A stretch of 5,531 nucleotides of DNA from JBOHNS01 sp050730835. Lineage in GTDB: Bacteria; Patescibacteriota; Saccharimonadia; Saccharimonadales; UBA4665. Below are positions 1 to 5,499 of this stretch, in pieces. Positions within the stretch are counted from its first letter, which is position 1. Every line of letters begins with the position of its first letter. The translations under genes and the position numbers were made by a program. The notes beneath the pieces are model-generated. The model saw only the letters and a program-made list of their open reading frames with translations, did no database searches and was not told the origin of the DNA. Location: the NCBI GenBank assembly GCA_050730835.1, contig JBOHNS010000049.1:1-5531 (forward strand), given 5' to 3'.

Positions 1-36
1 ACTAAATATAGTGTGAATAATTTTACACGATTTAGT
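1..36. other. Two-part stem-loop beyond the Mur ligase gene
   Basis: Bases 1-7 (ACTAAAT) are the perfect reverse complement of 30-36 (ATTTAGT). Nested inside, 11-17 pairs with 22-28 through seven pairs including one G-T, closing a four-base loop at 18-21. The arms are separated by a small internal loop (8-10 against 29). It starts 41 bases downstream of the Mur ligase stop codon. The stem is A+T-rich and I see no T-run after it inside the window, so it could be a terminator whose tail lies outside the window, an operator, or a leader structure of the next gene. The outer stem may extend past the window edge. Confidence 0.4.
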
Positions 37-76
37 TGTTGAACCTCTAAATGTGGGTGTGGTGTTGTAATAATTT

Positions 77-1516
77 TTAGGCGTAATTATCGGGCCAGTC
101 GTTTTGCAGCATTACTAGGTCGCCGGCGGCGACAATGTGTTTTAGGTTCAAGTAGAAATCTAGGGGGTTTTGTTCTATTTTTAGTTCGCCTTCAAAATTT
201 TTGGATTCCAGGCCTAGTTTTATGTAATTAGTTACAGAATTTTGCATTAGAATAACTTGGTCAGGACCCGCGGCGGCGATTAGTTCGCCCATTTGGCGGT
301 GGACTGCTTCGGTTTCCGGGCCTTGGTCGACTAGGCCGGGTGTAATGTAGATTTTGGTTTTGGCTGGTAAGTCTTTTAGTAGTTCGGTGCCAGCGCGGAT
401 GCCCTCTATGTTGCCGTTGTAGGTATCGTCGATAATTGTGGCGCCGTTTAATTCGTAGGGCTGCATGCGGTGTTCAAAGGGTTTGGTTTTGGCTACGCCG
501 GCTACAATTGCCTCGTCGCTTAATCCAAATTCATGGGCCAGCGCGACAGCCAAACTTAGTGCGCCGAGCTGGTGGCGGCCGATTAATTGGCTGTGAAGCT
601 TTAGCGATTTTTTCGGTTTTTTGAGTGTAAAATCGGTGCCGTCAATGCCAAGTTTTACGTCCGAAATTTTCCAGTCTAGTGCCCCTGCTTGACTATAAGT
701 TTCAAACTCTTTTTTGATAAAATCTTTAGCAAATTCCGATTCGCTGTTTACGTAAACATGCTTGTTTTTCAAATATTTGGCGAGGCTAAAAATGTCCTCG
801 CCGGCAGCTTGCAGCGTTTTGTAGCGCTCCAAATGCGCCGGCGCCAAGCCAGTAATGATGCCGTAATCGGGGTGCGTATTTTGGGCAAATTTGGCGACAT
901 CGCTAGGCGCGCCTTCGCCGTATTCAATCAAAATTATGTCTTCGCGGCCGCTCAATGCAAAAGCAAATCGAGCGTGGCTGATGGCGACGTTTTTGTTGCC
1001 CGATGTCGCGGCCACGTATTTGCCTTCGCCTAAAATTGTTTGTAAAAGCTCCTTCATACTGGTCTTACCGTAGCTGCCGGCGATGGCGATTTTGATGGCC
1101 TTGGACTGGGCGAAAATTTTGGCGGCCGCGGCCACGGCGCGCCGCTCAGAAGGTTCAATTATTAGTTTGCGACTCAAAAATAATGGCACGACAATGGCTT
1201 GGGCAATGACAACCGGATAGGCAATAATAATGGCCGCGCCAAAATAGACGCCGCCGCTCAAATGACCAAAATCGCCGAGAAATAAAATCAAAAATCCGAC
1301 CAAAATTTGCATAATCATAGCTAGCGAAATTATTACCAGCAAGCCGCGTGCAGCCCGCGTACGTTCCAGCGCGCGGCGGCTCATGACTTTGTCAAAATCC
1401 GACGTGCGCCAGTACCATTTCAGGTAGTCCGCGCCGCGGTAATTGCTGGTTTGCAGCATGTAAACCAGCGTGGCAATATATTTTGGCTGGTATAAACTGG
1501 CTAGCGAATTAAACAT
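77..1516 (-). CDS. Membrane-tethered MurF-type Mur ligase
   Basis: A Mur ligase-family protein of 479 residues, closest in its motifs to MurF, which joins D-Ala-D-Ala to UDP-MurNAc-tripeptide using ATP. Seen in the sequence: the ATP-binding P-loop GSYGKTS (147-153), an acidic EYGEG motif (198-202), GLAPAHLERY (223-232), the GRH motif (313-315), and a C-terminal domain with RMQ (350-352), IIDDTYNGN (361-369) and PGLVDQG (393-399), the position of GDM-ELG in classical MurF. The first ~115 residues are unlike classical MurF: instead of the UDP-MurNAc-binding domain there are two hydrophobic helices at about 58-82 and 88-114, so the catalytic part is probably membrane-tethered and cytoplasmic. 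The ATG start is supported by AGGAG at 1524-1528, seven bases upstream. The start lies inside the end of the hydrolase gene (8-base overlap), implying translational coupling. MurF itself or a related amide ligase with another substrate are both possible; Mur ligase membership is very likely. Confidence 0.9.
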   Translation of the reverse strand: MFNSLASLYQPKYIATLVYMLQTSNYRGADYLKWYWRTSDFDKVMSRRALERTRAARGLLVIISLAMIMQILVGFLILFLGDFGHLSGGVYFGAAIIIAYPVVIAQAIVVPLFLSRKLIIEPSERRAVAAAAKIFAQSKAIKIAIAGSYGKTSMKELLQTILGEGKYVAATSGNKNVAISHARFAFALSGREDIILIEYGEGAPSDVAKFAQNTHPDYGIITGLAPAHLERYKTLQAAGEDIFSLAKYLKNKHVYVNSESEFAKDFIKKEFETYSQAGALDWKISDVKLGIDGTDFTLKKPKKSLKLHSQLIGRHQLGALSLAVALAHEFGLSDEAIVAGVAKTKPFEHRMQPYELNGATIIDDTYNGNIEGIRAGTELLKDLPAKTKIYITPGLVDQGPETEAVHRQMGELIAAAGPDQVILMQNSVTNYIKLGLESKNFEGELKIEQNPLDFYLNLKHIVAAGDLVMLQNDWPDNYA

Positions 1517-2264
1517 TTAAAAACTCCTGGGTTAAATTATAAACTTTTTGCGGCGCATCCAAATGCACAAAATGGCCGGCGCCGGCGATAATCTCTAGCC
1601 TAGAATTTTGGATTTTTTGGTTAAAGGTTTTGGCGTAACTCAGTGGCGTAGCTTGGTCTTGGTCGCCATAGATTATCATAGTTGGAGTTTGGATTTTCTC
1701 GGCATCAATACGGACATCGTCATTAATAATCTTTTTAAATGTTTCTTGCAAATTTTCGGCCACTAGCATGTCCGAGCCAAGGCTAGTATAAACTTTTTGC
1801 TTGAGCTTTTGCTTGGCGGTTTTAGGCAAAGGCGCCGTTAAAGTTTTGCCGGTTTTGGTGGCTAAACGCAAAGCATAATTTCGGGCTTTGTAATCGCCAC
1901 GAATGCCGGCCGATGACAGCAAAACCAATTTTTCAGCCGTTAAAATATTTTGGCCGAGGCCGCGAATGGCGATGGCAGCGCCATTGCTGTGGCCGATAAA
2001 AGCGTAGCTTTTGCCGGCTTTAATTTTAAGCAAAAAGCCATTGACAAATTTAGCATAATCGCTTAAATCCCATGCGCTTGGCGGCGCATCGCTGGCACCA
2101 AAACCCGGCAAATCCGGCACGATGACTTGGTAGTTTTTCGATAATGCTTGAGCCAAATTTTTCAAGCCAGCCGCGCGGTCGCCCCAGCCGTGCAGCAAAA
2201 CTAATATCTGGCCGTGGCCGCTAATTTCGTAGCTAATCGCTAAGTTGTCGACCATAACTTGCAT
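1509..2264 (-). CDS. Alpha/beta-hydrolase fold protein
   Basis: A 251-residue single-domain alpha/beta hydrolase. Visible motifs in order: the oxyanion-hole region LLHGWGD (23-29), DLPGFGASD (51-59), the nucleophile elbow GHSNG (91-95, Ser93), YGDQDQATP (199-207) carrying the likely acid Asp203, and GHFVHLDAP (230-238) with catalytic His231. All triad residues are present and the length is normal, so it should be an active esterase, lipase, amidase or similar hydrolase; the substrate cannot be read from sequence. There is no signal peptide or membrane helix, so it is probably cytoplasmic. It overlaps the following Mur ligase gene by 8 bases, which suggests a shared process such as envelope precursor metabolism (inference). 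The ATG start has no Shine-Dalgarno, but a TATAAT box ends seven bases upstream, fitting a leaderless message. Confidence 0.93.
   Translation of the reverse strand: MQVMVDNLAISYEISGHGQILVLLHGWGDRAAGLKNLAQALSKNYQVIVPDLPGFGASDAPPSAWDLSDYAKFVNGFLLKIKAGKSYAFIGHSNGAAIAIRGLGQNILTAEKLVLLSSAGIRGDYKARNYALRLATKTGKTLTAPLPKTAKQKLKQKVYTSLGSDMLVAENLQETFKKIINDDVRIDAEKIQTPTMIIYGDQDQATPLSYAKTFNQKIQNSRLEIIAGAGHFVHLDAPQKVYNLTQEFLNV
1524..1528 (-). promoter_or_regulatory. Shine-Dalgarno site of the Mur ligase gene
   Basis: AGGAG on the minus strand, seven bases before the ATG at 1516. It lies inside the last codons of the hydrolase gene, so the ligase is translated from within the upstream coding region. It is one of only two strong ribosome binding sites in the window. 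Confidence 0.8.
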
Positions 2265-2301
2265 GACTTATATTATAGCTTGCTTTAGCGGCGATTGTTT
2301 A
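2265..2301 (-). promoter_or_regulatory. Probable leaderless promoter of the hydrolase-ligase pair
   Basis: On the minus strand a perfect TATAAT lies at 2272-2277, only seven bases before the hydrolase ATG at 2264. A weak -35 match, TAAACA (2296-2301), lies 18 bases further upstream. A start site about seven bases after the -10 would fall at or next to the ATG, and no Shine-Dalgarno is present. It fills the 43-base gap after the 517-residue gene. No terminator is seen in this gap, so readthrough from that gene is also possible. Confidence 0.55.
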
Positions 2302-2307
2302 AAATAA

Positions 2308-3861
2308 TTACAAATTTTGGGTAAATAGCGACGAGCCAGCCGAAGTTGAAGGGTTTAGATTTGGCAAGCTGGAAATGCCGCTAGCGCCGAGCAAGCTGCT
2401 TTCGATTTTGGTTAGCAGCTGCACGGCCGGTTCGGCGTTTTTGGGCGCGGCGACATTGACCGGGCCGTAGCTTAGGTTCATTGTCACTGTGGCGGTTTCG
2501 TGGTCTTTTTGTTCGTCTTTTGCCGTGGTTTGGGTGGTTAATTTTACGATGCGATTGGTTGATTTGTCGACCCACAGGTTTAATGGCGTGGTGTCATTAT
2601 CAGCTAGGAATTTGGTGTTTAGCGGCAGGTTGGATTTTTCGCCTTCGCAAGTTTGCAGGGCTTTGATGGCTGATAATTGGTTTAGATTGCTGAAAAATTT
2701 AGCTCCTTTATTGTCGTTTAGCGCCAAGGTGTATTCTTCGGCGGATTTGCCGTTTAGCTTGGTGCCGGCGCGGTTTTTGATGGTTATAAAATTATGATTT
2801 TTTAAGTCTTTGTCTAGGTAGTTTATGTCGGCAGGGCTTAAGTTTAGGTTGGTGTCGAGCGCGCAGCTGGCGCCGAATTGCTTGAGCAGCGTGCTGTCAA
2901 CTTCTATCCATTGATTGGACAGCTGGCCGGATAGCGATTTGGCTAGCGGCGCTTCGCTCGGCGCCAGATTTTTGATTAGACTATTGATATCGCTTAGATC
3001 GCCGAGTTTAAAATATAAGTTTTGATTGACTAGCCGGGCTTCTGCCGGAAAAGTCAGGCCGTCGACTGTTAAATTTATTTGAACGTCCGTGGCTTTGCTA
3101 GACAAATTTGTTTGGCCGTTAAAGGTCATTTTATAGGCTGGCGAGCTGGATTTTGACGAGGTCGGATCGATCGACAGCTTGCCGGTGGTATGGAATTGTT
3201 TTTGCTGCAACGAATTATTGAGCGCGCTTTCCAGGCGCTGTTTCGGCTGGACAGATTTGACATACATGTAGCCGCCCGTGCCGGCGGCAGCTAAAATTAT
3301 AATTATAACGGCGGGCAGCAAAAATTTGAGCAATTTGCCGCGCTTCTTTTTGGGTTTATCCGGCGCGGACGGCGCGGACGACGGCGTTTTTGCGCCGTCA
3401 TTATCTGTGGCGGCTTTGGGCTGATCGGGGCTGAAATTAGCACCTTTAGCCTCATCCTGCGACGGTTTGGTCGCATTACTATAATTACCGCTGCCGCCGA
3501 TAACGACTGGCGCGATTGGCGTGTCAGGCGCTTCCGGCGGTGCGGTTGGATTAGCTTCGGTTTCGGCCGACGGTTTGACGGGCGCATCATTTGACGACGC
3601 GCTGGCAGCAGGATTTGGCGCAGCGGAATTATTCGTAGCCGGCTGGTCTGTTTGATCATTGGCAGCGACTGTTGCAGAACCAAAAGCTGGCTGGCCGGAC
3701 GATTGCCCGTCCTGATCTGGTTTGGGCTCGTCGGCAGCCTGCTCGGCCGCTATTTGATCGGCTGTGTGCAGCGGATTTATTGTCAACCCGCCATGGCCGA
3801 GGTGCGGCTGGCTAGAATTTGCTTCAGGCTGGTCGGGTTTAGTGTCGTCATCTGGATTCAT
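2308..3861 (-). CDS. Anchored protein: disordered N-tail, one TM helix, LolA/LppX-like ectodomain
   Basis: A 517-residue protein I cannot name. Residues 1-170 are low-complexity and rich in Pro, Ala, Asp, Gln, Ser and Asn, with no hydrophobic core, so probably disordered. A basic patch KKKRGK (171-176) precedes one strong membrane helix (about 179-201). By the positive-inside rule the tail is cytoplasmic and the C-terminal ~310 residues are outside. The ectodomain alternates short beta-like stretches, including LYFKLGDL (282-289), WIEVD (318-322), EEYTLAL (375-381), LNLWVDKSTNRIVKL (427-441) and SYGPVNVAAP (464-473). This pattern resembles lipoproteins of the LolA/LppX/LprG fold (inference). 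Its only two cysteines, Cys333 and Cys405, are both in the ectodomain and could form a disulfide. There is no lipobox, so anchoring is by the helix. The ATG at 3861 has no good Shine-Dalgarno, but a convincing promoter lies upstream. Possible roles are a surface lipid- or ligand-binding protein; no enzyme motif is seen. Confidence 0.85.
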   Translation of the reverse strand: MNPDDDTKPDQPEANSSQPHLGHGGLTINPLHTADQIAAEQAADEPKPDQDGQSSGQPAFGSATVAANDQTDQPATNNSAAPNPAASASSNDAPVKPSAETEANPTAPPEAPDTPIAPVVIGGSGNYSNATKPSQDEAKGANFSPDQPKAATDNDGAKTPSSAPSAPDKPKKKRGKLLKFLLPAVIIIILAAAGTGGYMYVKSVQPKQRLESALNNSLQQKQFHTTGKLSIDPTSSKSSSPAYKMTFNGQTNLSSKATDVQINLTVDGLTFPAEARLVNQNLYFKLGDLSDINSLIKNLAPSEAPLAKSLSGQLSNQWIEVDSTLLKQFGASCALDTNLNLSPADINYLDKDLKNHNFITIKNRAGTKLNGKSAEEYTLALNDNKGAKFFSNLNQLSAIKALQTCEGEKSNLPLNTKFLADNDTTPLNLWVDKSTNRIVKLTTQTTAKDEQKDHETATVTMNLSYGPVNVAAPKNAEPAVQLLTKIESSLLGASGISSLPNLNPSTSAGSSLFTQNL

Positions 3862-3900
3862 TGTTATTTTTCTGTTTTTCAGTTTTAGCTTTCAAAATTT

Positions 3901-3929
3901 AATATAACAATTTATTCAGCTAACGTAAA
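3901..3929 (-). promoter_or_regulatory. Promoter of the 517-residue anchored protein gene
   Basis: Minus-strand -35 TTTACG (3924-3929; four of six matches to TTGACA), an exact 17-base spacer, and -10 TATATT (3901-3906) with the extended -10 TG at 3908-3909. The predicted start near 3894 gives a leader of about 33 bases. The mirrored TTGATC array begins about 22 bases upstream of the -35, where an activator or repressor could bind. Confidence 0.55.
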
Positions 3930-3950
3930 GCTTTTAGCGGGATTTAGGGA

Positions 3951-4062
3951 GATTGATCTTTGAACTTTGATCATTCACCTTTACTTTAAGCTTGATCCTA
4001 GATCTTTTTAAAAATGATCAAAGGTTAATATTCTAGGAACGATCAATGGTCAAGGATCAATC
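3951..4062. repeat. Imperfect 112-bp palindrome with mirrored TTGATC/GATCAA elements
   Basis: Arms 3951-3976 and 4037-4062 are reverse complements at 22 of 26 positions. GATC occurs seven times in 112 bases: 3955, 3969, 3994, 4001, 4016, 4041 and 4055. The left half has three TTGATC (3953, 3967, 3992) and the right half three GATCAA (4016, 4041, 4055). Their centres mirror exactly about 4006.5; the seventh GATC lies within AGATCT. Competing pairings exist: 3965-3975 with 4013-4023 (11 perfect pairs) and 3996-4002 with 4032-4038 (7 pairs). No T-run follows on either strand, so it is not a standard terminator. It lies in the 224-base spacer between the two anchored-protein genes, just upstream of a promoter. 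It could be a multi-site operator, a mobile palindromic repeat, or a methylation-sensitive element. Confidence 0.75.
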
Positions 4063-4085
4063 ATAAAAACTCAATGTTCCGTCTA

Positions 4086-5000
4086 TTACTTATTAAGCTT
4101 GGCCAGGCGTTGCTTGAGGGCGTTGCTGGAAATAGTTTTCGTGGGGATGGCAATTTTCGGCTGCTGGCCGTAGCCGCTATAGCTTTCGCTGTGATTTTGG
4201 CCGTAGCTTATTTGCAAAAGTTGGTGCGAATTTATGCCGACGGCGAATTTGACTTGTTCGGGCGCGGCGCCTTGGTATTGCGAGGGCTCAAGTTCGCTTA
4301 GTTTGCCAAAGCCCTCATAGCGAGCAAATTGTTGGCTGATGGCGGCGTAGGCAACCGGCTCGACCGCGACATTATAAATATAAGCCCGCTGGCTGGCCAC
4401 GGTTTTGGTTTTCACATTGCTAAAATCGGGCACGTAAACATTGTTCCTGCGAATTTTAGTAATTAAGACGCCGCGCTCGGCACTAGTTAAATTGGCGATC
4501 GGCACGACGCCGAGCAACGTTTGGCCGAATAAATGCTGCAAAGCGTCCGACGTTTGGCCACTGACTTTGGCCGGACTTTGGCTCCAAACACCAATAACCG
4601 AGCTGAAATTTAACGGCTGGCCCTGAGAATTTTTGGCGGAACTTTGAAAAGCTAAATAACGCGTGTAATCGGTTTTGGTCGCGCCGATGGACTCGGTTTT
4701 AACCACGTTATTATTTTGCGTCAAAGTCGTATAACTGCGCGCTAAATTATTGGCGCCAAGCTCCAACTGGATATATTCGTCTAATTTTTGACCTTTTTGG
4801 CTCTCCATAATATGCCGCGTCACGCCGCTAGTCGCCAAACTACTGCTAATCATGCCCCAAAAAGTCCGCTGCGGATTGTGATAAACCGTAAACCACCAAA
4901 CCAGCCCAAAAACGATAAACAAAACTGCGCCGGCAACCACCAAACCATAAGCAGTTTGCCGCCAAGTAAATTGCAACTCGTCCCAAAAATCTTCATCCAT
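4086..5000 (-). CDS. Single-pass membrane protein of unknown function
   Basis: A 304-residue protein I do not recognise. A short acidic N-terminus (MDEDFWDEL) is followed by one strong membrane helix at about 18-40 and then a soluble domain of about 260 residues without cysteines. There is no signal-peptidase or lipobox motif, so the helix is a permanent anchor. Its charges give no clear topology; an external domain is inferred by analogy with the next gene. Layout echoes that protein: helix, then NPQR (42-45) and a serine-rich SSSL (52-55), a middle beta stretch AYIYNVAVEPVAY (206-218), and a terminal VKFAVGI...ISYGQ...PKIAIP series (250-286) similar to NLWVD...SYGPVNVAAP next door. A distant shared LolA/LppX-like fold is plausible. 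The ATG at 5000 has only an AAAGG closely upstream (two to three bases), so the ribosome site is weak. No further in-frame start looks better because the helix would be lost. Confidence 0.8.
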   Translation of the reverse strand: MDEDFWDELQFTWRQTAYGLVVAGAVLFIVFGLVWWFTVYHNPQRTFWGMISSSLATSGVTRHIMESQKGQKLDEYIQLELGANNLARSYTTLTQNNNVVKTESIGATKTDYTRYLAFQSSAKNSQGQPLNFSSVIGVWSQSPAKVSGQTSDALQHLFGQTLLGVVPIANLTSAERGVLITKIRRNNVYVPDFSNVKTKTVASQRAYIYNVAVEPVAYAAISQQFARYEGFGKLSELEPSQYQGAAPEQVKFAVGINSHQLLQISYGQNHSESYSGYGQQPKIAIPTKTISSNALKQRLAKLNK

Positions 5001-5035
5001 TGCCTTTATTGTAACAGGACAAAAATAAGTTAAGC

Positions 5036-5047
5036 TATAATTATAAT
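5036..5047. promoter_or_regulatory. Overlapping divergent -10 boxes (tRNA-Ala / membrane protein)
   Basis: The plus strand reads two adjacent TATAAT boxes, 5036-5041 and 5042-5047. The second ends seven bases before the tRNA 5' end, so transcription could start at the tRNA's first base. The minus strand has its own TATAAT at 5040-5045, about 39 bases before the 304-residue gene's ATG. No good -35 is seen for either direction, and the minus-strand -35 would fall inside the tRNA. Confidence 0.45.
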
Positions 5048-5054
5048 GATTTAG

Positions 5055-5130
5055 GGGGCGTTAGCTCATCTGGCAGAGCGCGACATTGGCATTGCCGAGG
5101 TCGTGGGTTCGACTCCCATCATCTCCACCA
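5055..5130 (+). tRNA. tRNA-Ala (anticodon GGC), with defective acceptor stem
   Basis: Recognisable parts: D stem GCTC/GAGC (5064-5067 with 5076-5079), loop TTGGCAT with anticodon GGC at 5088-5090, variable region AGGTC, T stem with loop TTCGACT (5108-5114), discriminator A5127 and encoded CCA (5128-5130). The G3-U70 pair typical of tRNA-Ala is present. However, a standard 76-base model pairs acceptor GGGGCGT with CATCTCC, leaving positions 5-7 unpaired. Starting at 5054 instead pairs six of seven (two as G-U, one C-A mismatch) but leaves an extra base before the D stem. The anticodon stem also has an A-C mismatch (5083 with 5095). The locus is certainly tRNA-derived; whether it is functional is uncertain. 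Confidence 0.8.
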
Positions 5131-5226
5131 AAAGTAATTTGCAATTTTCCTGGCTCTATGGGACGTCGCCTTCTACATCCAGCAATTATAGAAATTAATA
5201 GATCCAATTGTTAATGTTTCAAGTGT

Positions 5227-5451
5227 CTATTCGTGTTGTTCGGCGGCTCGATAAATGCCTTGTATAGCAATACTAGACGGGTTGACGTCTAAAGCAGCGG
5301 CTAAAGCATTTAGAGATTCTGATAGCTGCACATTGTCAACATCTTCGGGCTTCATGCTTAAAGTTAGAGCTACTCGCTTTCGATTGTAGTCATCACCTGG
5401 CAACATATCAGAAGCGATGCTTGAAACTTGTGCGCCACGTCTACTTTCCAT
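5227..5451 (-). CDS. Small protein of unknown function, about 74 residues
   Basis: A small soluble protein with no family I recognise: no membrane helix, signal peptide or cysteine. The N-terminus has ESRRG; the middle holds GDDYNRKRVALTLSMKPEDV; the C-terminal half LSESLNALAAALDVNPSSIAIQGIYRAAEQ reads as amphipathic helices. I chose the ATG at 5451 because TAAGGAG (AGGAG at 5463-5467) lies 11 bases upstream. A longer version from GTG at 5463 would overlap that Shine-Dalgarno and is unlikely. A good promoter and ribosome site argue that this is a real gene despite its size. It sits between two tRNA genes in an A+T-rich pocket, a common place for acquired DNA. A DNA-binding or antitoxin-like regulator is only a guess from size. 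Confidence 0.65.
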   Translation of the reverse strand: MESRRGAQVSSIASDMLPGDDYNRKRVALTLSMKPEDVDNVQLSESLNALAAALDVNPSSIAIQGIYRAAEQHE

Positions 5452-5480
5452 AAATATAATCACTCCTTATTAGTGATGTC

Positions 5481-5489
5481 ATTATAGCA
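5481..5489 (-). promoter_or_regulatory. Extended -10 promoter of the small gene
   Basis: The minus strand reads TGCTATAAT: a perfect TATAAT at 5481-5486 with the extended TG at 5488-5489. The -35 region would fall within the tRNA 3' end and has no consensus match, as is usual for extended -10 promoters. The predicted start is near 5474, giving a leader of about 23 bases that contains the TAAGGAG site. Confidence 0.55.
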
Positions 5490-5499
5490 CATCTATATA

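Noticed and set aside
689..1033. Plus-strand open frame of about 114 codons opposite the Mur ligase
   Set aside because: It lies antisense to conserved Mur ligase motifs, has no ribosome site or recognisable domain, and is explained as a frame shadow of the real gene.
61..2300. Shift from T/G-rich to A/C-rich plus-strand sequence along the genes, a possible sign of mosaic origin
   Set aside because: Part of it follows from hydrophobic helices at the gene starts, and I could not show a clean boundary or codon-use break by eye.
3303..3683. Minus-strand open frame in another phase, very rich in arginine and proline
   Set aside because: It is an alternate frame of the low-complexity Pro/Ala/Asp tail of the 517-residue protein; the composition is a by-product of that repeat-like coding sequence.
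3951..4062. CRISPR array or intrinsic terminator in the 3862-4085 spacer
   Set aside because: The repeated units are only 6-7 bases, inverted rather than direct, with unequal spacing; no T-run follows the hairpin on either strand.
77..5000. UGA recoding as in some CPR lineages (Absconditabacteria/Gracilibacteria)
   Set aside because: All four large genes read through with standard stops and have complete C-terminal domains; no in-frame TGA needs to be read as glycine.
5227..5463. Longer small-gene start at GTG 5463
   Set aside because: The GTG overlaps the AGGAG sequence; the ATG at 5451 is placed properly downstream of it.
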